Positions 25,822-34,729 are shown, numbered from the stretch's first letter. The stretch is 64,000 nucleotides of DNA from Salinimicrobium profundisediminis (GCF_026241755.1 NZ_JAPJDA010000023.1:16427-80426); one strand, 5' to 3'. Program-made: numbers and translations. The notes: a model not told the origin generated them from the letters alone.

Positions 25822-26714
25822 TGAAATTTGAAAAGATCGTTTGTGTCGATTATACTAAACTTGAACCCTGGGCCATGGAAGAGCTTCAGGAATTGAGTGA
25901 AGAGAAGATTGAAGTACACAATAATGTTCCCGATTCTAATGAAGAACTTCTGCAGCGGATTGGAGATGCTGATGCTGTTCTTGTTTCCTGGAAAACTAAA
26001 ATTCCGGAGGTAGTGATCAGGCAATCTCCAAACCTTAAATATATCGGCATGGCCTGTAGTTTATACGATGACGAATCGGCTAATGTCGCAGTGAACTTTG
26101 CCCGCAGTAAAGGGGTAAGAGTTACCGGGATAAAGGATTACGGAGATCCCGGCGTGGCCGAATTCATAGTGTCGGAACTGATAAGGTTATTTCACGGCCT
26201 TGGTAAACAACAATGGCAGGAAATGCCTGTGGAATTGACCGGTAAAAAAATTGGAATTATTGGATTTGGCGTGACAGGGCAACTGCTGGCCAAATGTCTC
26301 AAACCCTTTGGGCCAAAACTTTTTTATTACAGCCGTACCCGCAAAAAAGATCTTGAAAATGGGATAAGTTACCTGCCTTTGCAGGATTTGTTACAGACGG
26401 TAGATGTCATTTCCTTTCACCTTCCGCGAAATACGCTACTTCTAAGCAGTGCCGAATTTGACATTTTTGGCACCGGAAAGATCCTCATCAATACTTCTCT
26501 TGGTCTCCCTTTTGAAGAATCAGCATTTCAGGACTGGATAAAAAAGGAAGGGAATTTTGCCATTTTTGACGGGGATGGGAAGAAGGAACTTTCAGCAGAA
26601 ACTGAAAATCTGCCGCGGGTAATAACGGCAGATAAAAGTGCGGGCTGGGCTGCCGAAACCCAGAAAAGACTTTCGGAAAAAGTACTGCAAAATGTAAAAG
26701 ATTTCCTGAAGTAA
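25821..26714 (+). CDS. 2-hydroxyacid dehydrogenase-like protein lacking the catalytic triad
   Basis: 297 residues. The NAD fold is intact (KKIGIIGFGVTGQLL near 140), as is the lid order of D-isomer hydroxyacid dehydrogenases. The residues normally used for hydride transfer are missing: where the family has Arg in NTxRG there is NTSLG; the Glu of the DVFEPEP loop is absent in IFDGDGKKEL; and the His of TPHxAG is replaced in TADKSAGW. It may bind NAD and a ligand without catalysis, or use other residues. Neighbour of the carboxylase operon, 30 bases after it. Confidence 0.8.
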   Translation: MKFEKIVCVDYTKLEPWAMEELQELSEEKIEVHNNVPDSNEELLQRIGDADAVLVSWKTKIPEVVIRQSPNLKYIGMACSLYDDESANVAVNFARSKGVRVTGIKDYGDPGVAEFIVSELIRLFHGLGKQQWQEMPVELTGKKIGIIGFGVTGQLLAKCLKPFGPKLFYYSRTRKKDLENGISYLPLQDLLQTVDVISFHLPRNTLLLSSAEFDIFGTGKILINTSLGLPFEESAFQDWIKKEGNFAIFDGDGKKELSAETENLPRVITADKSAGWAAETQKRLSEKVLQNVKDFLK

Positions 26715-26738
26715 TCCCGGTATCAGGTTTTCTAATGA

Positions 26739-26773
26739 TTTGCTAGGGGTGAGTATGGGAAGCCTTATCTTTG
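26739..26773 (+). promoter_or_regulatory. Promoter of the YeeE/YedE pair
   Basis: TTTG (26739-26742), 23 bases, then TATCTTTG (26766-26773). It fits the Bacteroidota -33/-7 pattern at the upper end of spacing. It also shows that a TTG at 26771 is part of the promoter and not the start codon. Confidence 0.6.
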
Positions 26774-26788
26774 CCTAAAATTTTTTAT

Positions 26789-27346
26789 ATGGAAATGATC
26801 CTTGAACCCTGGCCGTGGTATGTAGCGGGGCCTTTAATAGCGTTAGTAATGTTCCTGCTTATTTTTATGGGTAAGAAATTTGGAATGTCTTCCAATCTTG
26901 AAACCATGTGTACCATTTGCGGGGCAGGTAAGAAGTCAGATTATTTCAATGTAGACTGGAAAGCCAGCCGCTGGAACCTGCTGGTAATCGTGGGAGCAGC
27001 AATTGGAGGGTTTATAGGGGCGCATTTGCTGTCAAACGGCAATGCGGTGAATATTTCTGAAGAAACCGTATTAAATCTGCAAGAACTAGGTTTTATGAGT
27101 TCCGGGGAAGCTTATCTCCCGGAGAGGCTTTTTAGCCTTGAAGCTCTGGGTAATTTTCAGTCAATTATGATCCTGTTAGTGGGTGGAGTATTGATAGGTT
27201 TTGGAGCCCGTTATGCCGCCGGTTGCACTTCGGGTCATGCTATTTCTGGTTTAAGCAACCTGCAGCTGCCTTCATTGATTGCCGTAATTGGTTTTTTTAT
27301 TGGTGGCCTTGTAATGGTTCATTTATTATTCCCAATAATTTTCTAA
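26789..27346 (+). CDS. YeeE/YedE-family membrane protein, N-terminal half
   Basis: 185 residues from the ATG at 26789, with five or so helices. It has NLETMCTICGAGKKSDYF near 40 and RYAAGCTSGHAISGL near 150, the Cys-containing thiosulfate-transport motif of YeeE. The following gene encodes the other half, so the pair makes a split YeeE/YedE transporter. Thiosulfate or other sulfur uptake is inferred from the family. No Crp/Fnr dyad upstream. Confidence 0.9.
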   Translation: MEMILEPWPWYVAGPLIALVMFLLIFMGKKFGMSSNLETMCTICGAGKKSDYFNVDWKASRWNLLVIVGAAIGGFIGAHLLSNGNAVNISEETVLNLQELGFMSSGEAYLPERLFSLEALGNFQSIMILLVGGVLIGFGARYAAGCTSGHAISGLSNLQLPSLIAVIGFFIGGLVMVHLLFPIIF

Positions 27347-27347
27347 G

Positions 27348-27764
27348 ATGAGAAGAACAGTAGGATATATATTGATAGGGATCTTTTTTGGGATTGTGAT
27401 GTACAAATCTGAAGCTGCTTCCTGGTTTCGTATCTATGAAATGTTCAGGTTTGATTCATTTCACATGTACGGCATCATTGGTTCGGCATTAATTTTAGGA
27501 ATTATTGGAGTACAAATTATCAAAAGGAAGAACCTAAGATCCTTTTTTGGAGATCCCATAAAAATAGCCTCTAAAGAAAGAGGCTTCAAAAAGTACTTTT
27601 TTGGAGGTATTATTTTTGGACTTGGCTGGGCTTTGGCCGGTGCCTGTCCCGGGCCCATCTACACGCTTATAGGTGCAGGTTATGTCTCAGTCATAGTGGT
27701 GCTTCTTGGCGCCGTGGGGGGTGCTTTTCTTTACGGATTACTTCGGAAGAAGCTGCCGCATTAA
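27348..27764 (+). CDS. YeeE/YedE-like protein (DUF6691), C-terminal half
   Basis: 138 residues, one base after the previous gene. GLGWALAGACPGPIYTLIG holds the second conserved Cys of the family. Three to four membrane helices. With its partner it most likely forms a sulfur-compound channel in the inner membrane. Confidence 0.88.
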   Translation: MRRTVGYILIGIFFGIVMYKSEAASWFRIYEMFRFDSFHMYGIIGSALILGIIGVQIIKRKNLRSFFGDPIKIASKERGFKKYFFGGIIFGLGWALAGACPGPIYTLIGAGYVSVIVVLLGAVGGAFLYGLLRKKLPH

Positions 27765-28114
27765 TAGTTGAGGCAGGCAACAGGTGATCTTCCGGAAATA
27801 GAAAGCTCGTAGATCATGCCTTCGCGCCATTTTATACCGTCAAGCTTCTTAAATTGCAGTTTTTTCCGAAGTAAATTGCAGATTTCAGGCTTTTCGACTG
27901 CAACACTAACATATTGAATGCTTTTGTCTTCAGAAACAGAAAAGAAGACAGTGATAGAATGTCCTTCTTCAAGATTTTGATTGGCATCCCGAAGTATATG
28001 CTCAATTTCGGCAGAAAGGCTGTTGAGGTCGTAGATCTTTTTAGATCCTTCAGCATAAATAACAGTGCTTACACTAATTATTAAAGTCAGCAGTAATAAT
28101 TTAAAACGTTTCAT
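27761..28114 (-). CDS. Secreted protein of unknown function
   Basis: 117 residues with a signal peptide (1-21, ending in YAEG). The mature region is alpha/beta with ITVFFSVSEDKSIQYVSVAVEKP, distantly like TonB C-terminal or small beta-sheet domains, and two Cys (EICNLL, PVACLNY). It overlaps the end of the convergent YeeE-type gene by four bases. Family not recognised. Confidence 0.65.
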   Translation of the reverse strand: MKRFKLLLLTLIISVSTVIYAEGSKKIYDLNSLSAEIEHILRDANQNLEEGHSITVFFSVSEDKSIQYVSVAVEKPEICNLLRKKLQFKKLDGIKWREGMIYELSISGRSPVACLNY

Positions 28115-28250
28115 AGCACATATCTTTAAAGTTAGTAATCAAATTTCTTCGGGGGATTTTGATGTTTACCTTAAAGACTTTCTGAAAATGAAATCGTTAC
28201 ATAAAATACAGGTAATTCCTGTAAATCTTTTCCTGTTAAAAATGAGGTGT

Positions 28251-28267
28251 CAAAAATGCTATTTTTG
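28251..28267. repeat. Short palindrome at the end of the TRIC gene
   Basis: CAAAAAT and ATTTTTG arms with a GCT loop. It overlaps the stop codon of the TRIC gene (28259-28261, minus). It resembles the AAAATGwCATTTT palindromes at 7396, 10082 and 60158 and could act as a weak terminator for the minus strand. Confidence 0.45.
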
Positions 28268-28897
28268 AAGGGTATTTTCCTGGGACAGGTAAAACGAAGG
28301 AAGGGAGATATGAAACTTTACCGCCAGCAGCCTTATTACTATCACGGTGACCGAAGTAATGATGTAAATCACATCTTGCGCCATTCCCAATTCATAGAAA
28401 AAGATAAAAGCGAGGCCTCCTACAATACAGGCGGTAGCGTAGATCTCTTTTCTAAAGATCACCGGGATCTCGTTACATAAAATGTCTCTTACAACGCCAC
28501 CAAAAGTTCCTGTCATTGTTCCCAGGGTAATGGAGATAATTGGGTTGAGGTTGTTTTGTATACCCAATTCAACTCCTGTTATTGTAAAGATTCCCAAGCC
28601 TATAGAATCAAAGAGGAAAAGAGATTTTTTGAGGTGGTCCAGTTTTTTTCTGAAGATTATAGCCAGTATGGTTACTAAACCTATAAGGTAGATGTAGATC
28701 GTATTTTCCATCCAGGTAACCGGGGTGCTGCCTATAAGGATGTCTCTTATGGTACCTCCACCAATAGCCGTTACAAATGCGATGATAAAAATTCCGAAGA
28801 GATCAAGCCGGCGGTTCATTGCCGAAAGTGCACCCGAGATTGCGAAGGCAACAGTTCCTAAAAGGTCCAGGATATTAAAGAAGGACAGTTCGATCAT
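28259..28897 (-). CDS. TRIC-family (UPF0126) cation channel protein
   Basis: 212 residues with seven membrane helices and the repeated Gly-rich pore segments FVTAIGGGTIRDIL and TMTGTFGGVVRDIL. Bacterial TRIC homologues form trimeric potassium-type channels. Single gene, with the start close to the divergent region before trxB. Confidence 0.92.
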   Translation of the reverse strand: MIELSFFNILDLLGTVAFAISGALSAMNRRLDLFGIFIIAFVTAIGGGTIRDILIGSTPVTWMENTIYIYLIGLVTILAIIFRKKLDHLKKSLFLFDSIGLGIFTITGVELGIQNNLNPIISITLGTMTGTFGGVVRDILCNEIPVIFRKEIYATACIVGGLAFIFFYELGMAQDVIYIITSVTVIVIRLLAVKFHISLPSFYLSQENTLQK

Positions 28898-29037
28898 ACC
28901 ACAAAGGTATGGTAATAGCGGGAGCTTCTAAAACGGCTTATCAATGGCATAAGTTATTGCTGTATAACAAATCTGTATGTTTAAAATTCCAGGTTTCTTT
29001 TAAAGTTACTACTTTTACATCAAGAAATTTTTATATC

Positions 29038-30009
29038 ATGAATGAAACCAGAGAGAGAATCAAATGTCTTATAATAGGTTCGGGTCCTGCGGGTTATACC
29101 GCGGCCATATATGCTGCGAGGGCAGATCTTCACCCCGTAATGTACACAGGGATGGAACCCGGCGGGCAGTTAACTACCACTACCGAAGTTGATAATTTTC
29201 CTGGCTACCCCGAGGGGATTGACGGTCCTGCGATGATGATAGACCTCCAGAAACAAGCCGAAAGGTTTGGTACCCAGGTGCGTATAGGGATGGTGACCGA
29301 AGTGCAGTTTAGCAAAGAAAAAGGTGGAGTGCACCAGGTGTGTGTTGACAATTCAACCTGGGTTGAAGCAGAGACTGTGATTATTTCAACAGGGGCTACG
29401 GCAAAGTACTTAGGGCTTCCAAGTGAGCAGCGTTTAAGAGGCGGCGGTGTATCGGCTTGTGCTGTTTGTGACGGATTCTTTTACAAAAACCAGGAAGTTG
29501 CAATTGTTGGAGGAGGAGATACTGCAGCCGAAGAAGCTACTTATCTTGCCAATATTTGCACCAAAGTGACTATGCTGGTAAGAAAGGACGAACTTCGTGC
29601 TTCAAAAGCTATGCAGCACAGGGTTTTCAATACCAAAAACCTGGAGGTAAAATTCAATTCTGAAGTTGATGAGGTACTGGGAGAGCAGGTGGTTGAAGGC
29701 CTTCGAATAGTAAATAATAAAACAGGTGAAAAAGAGGAGATCAAGATCACCGGACTTTTTATCGCTATTGGGCACAAACCAAACACCGAAATATTTAAGG
29801 GACAACTGGATATGGACAGTACCGGGTACCTGATTACCAGCGGGAAAAGTACTAAAACAAATATACCGGGTGTATTCGCATCGGGCGACGTGCAGGATAA
29901 AGAATACCGCCAGGCAATTACTGCTGCAGGTACAGGATGTATGGCTGCACTTGATGCCGAAAGATATCTTGCTACAGTAGAGAGTAATGAAGAAGTAAGT
30001 ACAAAATAA
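29038..30009 (+). CDS. trxB: Thioredoxin reductase
   Basis: 323 residues from the ATG at 29038 (MNETRERIKCLIIGSGP); upstream in-frame codons back to 28909 lie in the promoter region. FAD loop GSGPAGYTAA, redox pair CAVC near 141-144, NADPH loop GGGDTAAEEA and the ending GDVQDKEYRQ. It supplies reduced thioredoxin, the electron source for DsbD at 15-17 kb. Ends before a terminator. Confidence 0.96.
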   Translation: MNETRERIKCLIIGSGPAGYTAAIYAARADLHPVMYTGMEPGGQLTTTTEVDNFPGYPEGIDGPAMMIDLQKQAERFGTQVRIGMVTEVQFSKEKGGVHQVCVDNSTWVEAETVIISTGATAKYLGLPSEQRLRGGGVSACAVCDGFFYKNQEVAIVGGGDTAAEEATYLANICTKVTMLVRKDELRASKAMQHRVFNTKNLEVKFNSEVDEVLGEQVVEGLRIVNNKTGEKEEIKITGLFIAIGHKPNTEIFKGQLDMDSTGYLITSGKSTKTNIPGVFASGDVQDKEYRQAITAAGTGCMAALDAERYLATVESNEEVSTK

Positions 30010-30040
30010 CTTTTGGAATTACTTTAAAAAGTAAGGAAAT

Positions 30041-30074
30041 CGTCTCATTTACCAGAATGAGACGGTTTTTGTTT
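30041..30074 (+). terminator. Terminator of trxB
   Basis: CGTCTCATT (30041-30049) pairs with AATGAGACG (30056-30064), followed by GTTTTTG. Confidence 0.85.
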
Positions 30075-30611
30075 TGCAATAGTTTTAAGTCAGGTTTTGG
30101 AATTTTTCTTTGTAAAAAAAAAAGGAGAGTGATCTTTAAGCACCCTTCTTTCTAATATTTTGTACCAGGGCATGTAATCTAAACTCTAATTCTACTTTTT
30201 CCGGTATCAGCAGTAAGTTGTAGACTTTAAATTCAAAGCTCATTTAACTGATAATCAGTATTTAAATTCGATAAAACACTTCTGAATTAAAAGGACTGAG
30301 AAGCCTAAAACGACAAAAAAATTGACTGCCTCAAATGAATGAAACAGCTTCTTGTTTTTGCAAATCATTGTAGAAGATCATTGCCTGGTTGAGCAAAGTC
30401 ATAACCTTCTGGTTTTCTTTAATCCTGCCCTATCGCTACTTCTCGAATCCGCCCGAGGTGAAATAGCCCTCTTCATAATTACGTCAGGTTGTCGTGAAGC
30501 ATCGGGAGTTTCAGCTTTTTTCTGGATCCTGAAATGAATTCAGGATAACGGCTATTTTCAAAAGTCTTGGCTCTAGCCTCTAGCAGCGCAGCGGTCTTGT
30601 CTCTCTAAAAC
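30075..30611. other. Long intergenic region with repeat-like and hairpin sequences
   Basis: 537 bases with no credible gene. An imperfect minus-strand hairpin (about 30120-30150) runs into an A run that would read as a T run, and could terminate transcripts of the hydrolase gene. ATCCTGAA and TTCAGGAT arms with a 5-base loop lie at 30526-30546. The minus strand at about 30340-30420 contains a short open stretch (MTLLNQAMIF then YNDLQKQEAV) that may be a relic. GC-rich bits near 30580 look like a dispersed sequence. I see nothing definite. Confidence 0.4.
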
Positions 30612-31250
30612 TTATTCCCCTGCAAGTTTAATTATCACCTGCTGGTTCACTTCATGTCCGCCGTTAAAAGGAACGAACTTTAAATTTTTCGGGAATAATT
30701 CTTTTATCCGCATTTCTTCCGAAGCTAAAAAGTCTTTGTCTATAAAAGGATCTTCAGTTCCATAAACAAATTTCACCTGCCCCTCAAAAAAGGCAAAATC
30801 GGAGGGCTTTAATTCCGAAGGGATCCTGCCGGAATTCAGAATAAGCATAGAGGGCTTTATTTGTCTTTGGGCCATCCAGCGGGTTACGACAGAGACACCT
30901 TGTGAGTAGCCGAAGAACACGAGATTTTTGGCATTTTTGAGACCTTCATTTTCATAAACTTCATCCAGGTATGCGAGCGCATTTTGAATCTCCTGCTGCG
31001 TGTTTTCCCGCGTGGCCCAGGAGGCGCCAACGTGTTCGTATTTGCCGTTGAGGTAATATTTTGACGGTGCCTGTGGAGCAATGATGTAGTTCTTTTCCTG
31101 GTTGAGATGCCTAAAATACTTCAGGAAATATTTACTTAGGTACCCAATGCCGTGGAAGACCACCCAAACATTTTCTGTTTTTTCGGTTTGTTCATTCAGG
31201 GTGCTGTAGGTATTGACCGTTTGGTAAGAAACTTGCTTTTCGTTCATCAT
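30612..31250 (-). CDS. Alpha/beta hydrolase (carboxylesterase-like)
   Basis: 212 residues. Ser nucleophile in GYSQGVSVV near 115, Asp in YGTEDPF near 171 and His in NGGHEV near 200, in the order of phospholipase/carboxylesterase hydrolases. No signal peptide. Divergent from the menaquinone operon, 45 bases away; it is not known to be a menaquinone gene. In other bacteria MenH is a hydrolase of this fold, but motif evidence for that role is lacking. Confidence 0.88.
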   Translation of the reverse strand: MMNEKQVSYQTVNTYSTLNEQTEKTENVWVVFHGIGYLSKYFLKYFRHLNQEKNYIIAPQAPSKYYLNGKYEHVGASWATRENTQQEIQNALAYLDEVYENEGLKNAKNLVFFGYSQGVSVVTRWMAQRQIKPSMLILNSGRIPSELKPSDFAFFEGQVKFVYGTEDPFIDKDFLASEEMRIKELFPKNLKFVPFNGGHEVNQQVIIKLAGE

Positions 31251-31295
31251 TTTCCGGTGGTTTTGTACTTTTACAAAGAAACCAATCTATTTGTT

Positions 31296-31724
31296 ATGAC
31301 CAATGAGGAAATTCTGGAGCTATCGAAAAAAGTTTCGAAAAATACGCTCATGGAAACCCTTGATATAGAATTCACTGAAGTAGGAGAAGACTACCTCATT
31401 GCGCGAATGCCCGTCACTTCAAAGGTTCACCAGCCCGACGGGGTGCTGCACGGTGGTGCCTCTGTTGCCCTGGCCGAAAGCGTGGGCAGCCTTGCCAGTT
31501 ATGTTTTTTTAGATACTAACGATTTTATTGTTCGCGGTATAGAGATCTCTGCCAATCACCTAAAAAGTGTTTCTGAAGGTTACGTTTTTGCCAAAGCGAC
31601 TTACCTGCACAAAGGCCGCACCACGCAACTTTGGAATATCAGGATCACAGATGAAGCTGAAAATCTCATTTCTGTAGTGAAACTGACCACCATCACCCTC
31701 CCGAAAAAGAAAAGTAATGCCTGA
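31296..31724 (+). CDS. menI: Hotdog thioesterase, probably DHNA-CoA thioesterase (MenI-type)
   Basis: 142 residues from the ATG at 31296. The hotdog fold has VHQPDGVLHGGASVALAESVGS, with the catalytic Glu in AES. It precedes and overlaps the isochorismate synthase gene by eight bases, and MenD and MenB follow, which supports hydrolysis of 1,4-dihydroxy-2-naphthoyl-CoA. By sequence alone it could be any PaaI-type thioesterase. Confidence 0.85.
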   Translation: MTNEEILELSKKVSKNTLMETLDIEFTEVGEDYLIARMPVTSKVHQPDGVLHGGASVALAESVGSLASYVFLDTNDFIVRGIEISANHLKSVSEGYVFAKATYLHKGRTTQLWNIRITDEAENLISVVKLTTITLPKKKSNA

Positions 31725-32880
31725 AGCTGAATTTTTTCAAAAGCTGGAGGAGCAATTCGAGAGCGCATTGCCATTTGTAGCTTATCGAAAGCCGATACTA
31801 ACTGGTGACCGGGCAACTGTCACTGCTTTTTTGCAGCAGGATGACGAGTTGAATTACACCGAAAATTTCACCGAAAGCGGCTTTGTTTTTGCCCCTTTTG
31901 ACACTTCAGAAAAAGCAATTCTTTTTGCTGAAAATACTTCGGAAAAACTCCATTTTGAGCAGGTGGTTTCTGAAGAAGGTACAGCTGTACTAACCTCTCA
32001 AAAAGGGCAAATTTCAGAAGAAAAAAAGTTAGGTCATATTGAGCTGGTGAGGAAAGCAGTTTCTGTATTGAGGGCAGGAGAAATGGATAAAGTTGTGCTT
32101 TCACGAAGGGAAGAAGTAGAGCTGAAGGAGCAAAACAGGCTGCAGCTATTTAAGGAACTGCTGAAAACCTATGCAACAGCCTTTGTATACTGCTGGTATC
32201 ATCCAAAAATAGGCTGCTGGCTTGGTGCAACGCCCGAAACACTGTTAAAAGTTGAAGGTCGCCGGTTTAAAACCATGGCCCTCGCAGGAACTCAGAAATA
32301 TCATGGAACAACAGATGTGGAATGGGGCGAAAAGGAAAAGCAGGAGCAGCAATTTGTTACCGATTCTATTGTGGAAAACCTGAAGGCTTCGGGTGTAGAA
32401 GATCTGGAAAGATCTGAACTTTACACATCAAAGGCGGGTAATTTGCTGCATTTGCAAACCGATATTAATGGAACACTTGTCAGTACAGACGTTCCGCGGA
32501 ACGTCTCTACCGGATATGGGAATATTATCTCTGCCCTGCATCCAACCCCGGCGGTATGTGGTCTTCCAAAGGAAAAGGCTAAATCTTTTATTCTTTCAGA
32601 AGAAAATTACGATCGGGAATTCTATACCGGATTCCTTGGAGAGCTGAATTTGCAGAAAAATGTGCAGCGAAGTAGAACCAGAAGGAATGTAGAGAACCTG
32701 GCCTATCGTGCAGTGAAGAAAGAAACTAATCTCTTTGTGAATTTGCGTTGCATGAAAATAGAAGATAATAAAGCTGTACTTTTTATTGGTGGTGGCATAA
32801 CCAAAGACTCTGTGCCCGAAGATGAATGGCAGGAAACGGTGAATAAGGCAGAGACCATGAAGAAAGTGTTGTTGAAATAA
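31717..32880 (+). CDS. menF: Isochorismate synthase
   Basis: 387 residues. Chorismate-binding fold with WLGATPETLLKVEG, TMALAGTQKY, ALHPTPAVCGLPKEKA and FIGGGIT, the order of MenF/EntC. Converts chorismate to isochorismate as the first committed menaquinone step. Overlaps the thioesterase gene; MenD follows after a palindrome. Confidence 0.93.
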   Translation: MPEAEFFQKLEEQFESALPFVAYRKPILTGDRATVTAFLQQDDELNYTENFTESGFVFAPFDTSEKAILFAENTSEKLHFEQVVSEEGTAVLTSQKGQISEEKKLGHIELVRKAVSVLRAGEMDKVVLSRREEVELKEQNRLQLFKELLKTYATAFVYCWYHPKIGCWLGATPETLLKVEGRRFKTMALAGTQKYHGTTDVEWGEKEKQEQQFVTDSIVENLKASGVEDLERSELYTSKAGNLLHLQTDINGTLVSTDVPRNVSTGYGNIISALHPTPAVCGLPKEKAKSFILSEENYDREFYTGFLGELNLQKNVQRSRTRRNVENLAYRAVKKETNLFVNLRCMKIEDNKAVLFIGGGITKDSVPEDEWQETVNKAETMKKVLLK

Positions 32881-32900
32881 AAGGAACCTATCTCCTCACC

Positions 32901-32932
32901 AGACCTCACAGGTTTTAAAAACCTGTGAGGTC
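32901..32932. repeat. Perfect 32-bp palindrome between menF and menD
   Basis: Arms AGACCTCACAGGTTTT (32901-32916) and its exact complement (32917-32932), no loop. No T run follows. The unit matches the ACCTCACAGGTTTT type of dispersed palindrome that I recall from other Bacteroidota genomes; only one copy is seen here. Confidence 0.85.
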
Positions 32933-32962
32933 TAAATTGGGTCGTGGAGGAAAACAAGATAA

Positions 32963-34693
32963 ATGAAATACCCCAAAATACCTGTTGCAAGATCAATTGT
33001 TGCGCTTTGCGAAGCCAAAGGAATCCATCATGTGGTGATCTCTCCCGGCTCTAGAAATGCGCCGCTTACCACGGGCTTTGCCCATCACCCAAACATAAAG
33101 ACTTATAGCGTGGTAGATGAGCGCTGTGCTGCTTTTGTAGCTGTTGGCATGGCCCAGCAGCTGCAAAAACCTGTTGCTGTGGTTTGCACCTCGGGTTCGG
33201 CTTTGCTCAATTATTATCCGGCGGTGGCAGAGGCTTTTTACAGCGACATTCCATTGGTGGTGATCTCTGCCGACAGGCCTGTAGAGCGCATTGACATTGG
33301 CGACGGACAAACAATTCGCCAAAAGAACGTTTTCGAGAACCATATTTTATATTCGGCTAATTTATATTCAGAATTAGTGCTGGAAAATGAGGCGAAAGAC
33401 AAGAAACTTCAGCAGAAGCAGTTTGAGAGTCGGAAGCACAACGAGCGGGAGATCAACCTGGCACTGAATAAAGCCATAGAAGAAAAAGGTCCGGTGCATA
33501 TCAACGTTCCATTTTATGAGCCGCTTTATGAGACGGTAGAAGACGTAGAGGTGGATCCCATCCAAATTCTACCGGAGATCATTGAAAGAACATACTCTCA
33601 AAATCAACTGCAGGCTTATGCCGATCTTTGGAACAAGGCAGCGAGAAAAATGGTGATTGTAGGCGTGTCTTCCCCAAATTTAGTAGAGCAGCAATTTCTC
33701 GATAGGCTGGCAAATGATCCTTCAGTAATTGTATTTACTGAAACCACTTCAAATGTGCAGCAGGAGAAATTCTTTACTCGCATTGATACCATTATTGGCC
33801 CCATTGAAAAGGATGAAGACAGGGAAAAGCTTTTTGATAACCTGCAGCCTGAAATCCTGCTCACTTTCGGCGGAATGATCGTCTCAAAAAAGATCAAGGC
33901 TTTCCTGCGGAACTATCAGCCGAAACATCACTGGCATGTAGATCCAAAAAAGGCATATAACACCTTCTTTTGCCTGAACAAGCATTTCGAGACTTCAGTA
34001 AATTCATTTTTTAACCAGTTTTTTCCGCTCACAGAAATTTCTGAAAGCAATTATGCCGAATACTGGCAGGAGGTGCGAAGCAGAAGAAAGGTAAAACATG
34101 AAGATTATATGGGCAGGATCCCATATTCTGATCTTAAGGCCATGCAGCTTATTTGCCCTGCCGTGCCCGAAAATAGCATTGTACAGCTGGCAAACAGCTC
34201 TACAATCAGGTATGCACAGCTCTTCAGGTGGAAAGAGAGCCTAAAAATATACTGTAACCGCGGGACCAGCGGGATTGACGGCAGTACTTCAACTGCGGTG
34301 GGAGCTGCAATAGTTTCAGAAGCACCGGTTTTGATGATCACAGGAGACCTCAGCTTTTTTTATGACAGCAATGCGCTGTGGAACAATTATATTCCGAAGA
34401 ACTTTAGGATAATCATCTTAAATAACGGTGGGGGCGGGATCTTCAGGATACTTCCGGGAGATAAGAATACTGAGACCTTCGAAAAATATTTTGAAACCGT
34501 TCATCAACTCAATGCGAAACCTATTTGTGACCTCTACGGATTTGAATATTCACAAGCCCAAACTTCCGAAGAAATAAAGGAGCGCTTAAATGCCTTTTTT
34601 GACACCTCAGACCAGCCGAAGGTCCTGGAAATTTTCACGCCTCGAAAGGTTAATGACGAAGTGTTGCTGGAATATTTTAGCTTCGTGAAATAG
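32963..34693 (+). CDS. menD: SEPHCHC synthase
   Basis: 576 residues, the usual MenD length. ThDP-type protein: VISPGSRNAPLTTGF, VCTSGSALLNYYPAVAEAFY with the catalytic Glu, then ITGDLSFFYDSNALW and LNNGGGGIF for Mg/ThDP binding. Joins 2-oxoglutarate to isochorismate in menaquinone synthesis. In the operon with menF. Confidence 0.96.
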   Translation: MKYPKIPVARSIVALCEAKGIHHVVISPGSRNAPLTTGFAHHPNIKTYSVVDERCAAFVAVGMAQQLQKPVAVVCTSGSALLNYYPAVAEAFYSDIPLVVISADRPVERIDIGDGQTIRQKNVFENHILYSANLYSELVLENEAKDKKLQQKQFESRKHNEREINLALNKAIEEKGPVHINVPFYEPLYETVEDVEVDPIQILPEIIERTYSQNQLQAYADLWNKAARKMVIVGVSSPNLVEQQFLDRLANDPSVIVFTETTSNVQQEKFFTRIDTIIGPIEKDEDREKLFDNLQPEILLTFGGMIVSKKIKAFLRNYQPKHHWHVDPKKAYNTFFCLNKHFETSVNSFFNQFFPLTEISESNYAEYWQEVRSRRKVKHEDYMGRIPYSDLKAMQLICPAVPENSIVQLANSSTIRYAQLFRWKESLKIYCNRGTSGIDGSTSTAVGAAIVSEAPVLMITGDLSFFYDSNALWNNYIPKNFRIIILNNGGGGIFRILPGDKNTETFEKYFETVHQLNAKPICDLYGFEYSQAQTSEEIKERLNAFFDTSDQPKVLEIFTPRKVNDEVLLEYFSFVK

Positions 34694-34707
34694 CCGTTTA
34701 TTATAAG

Positions 34708-34715
34708 TAACTTTG
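34708..34715 (+). promoter_or_regulatory. Putative -7 element before the CvfB-like gene
   Basis: TAACTTTG matches TAnnTTTG and lies 15 bases before the ATG at 34730, giving a very short leader. No -33 box is obvious, so the gene may also be read from the men transcript. Confidence 0.45.
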
Positions 34716-34729
34716 CCAAAAATTATTTT

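Noticed and set aside
26771..26788. TTG start for the YeeE-type gene
   Set aside because: The TTG is inside the TATCTTTG promoter element, and the ATG at 26789 gives a normal start.
30612..31250. MenH assignment for the alpha/beta hydrolase
   Set aside because: Only the fold and nearness to men genes support it; it is divergently transcribed and has no MenH-specific motif that I can point to.
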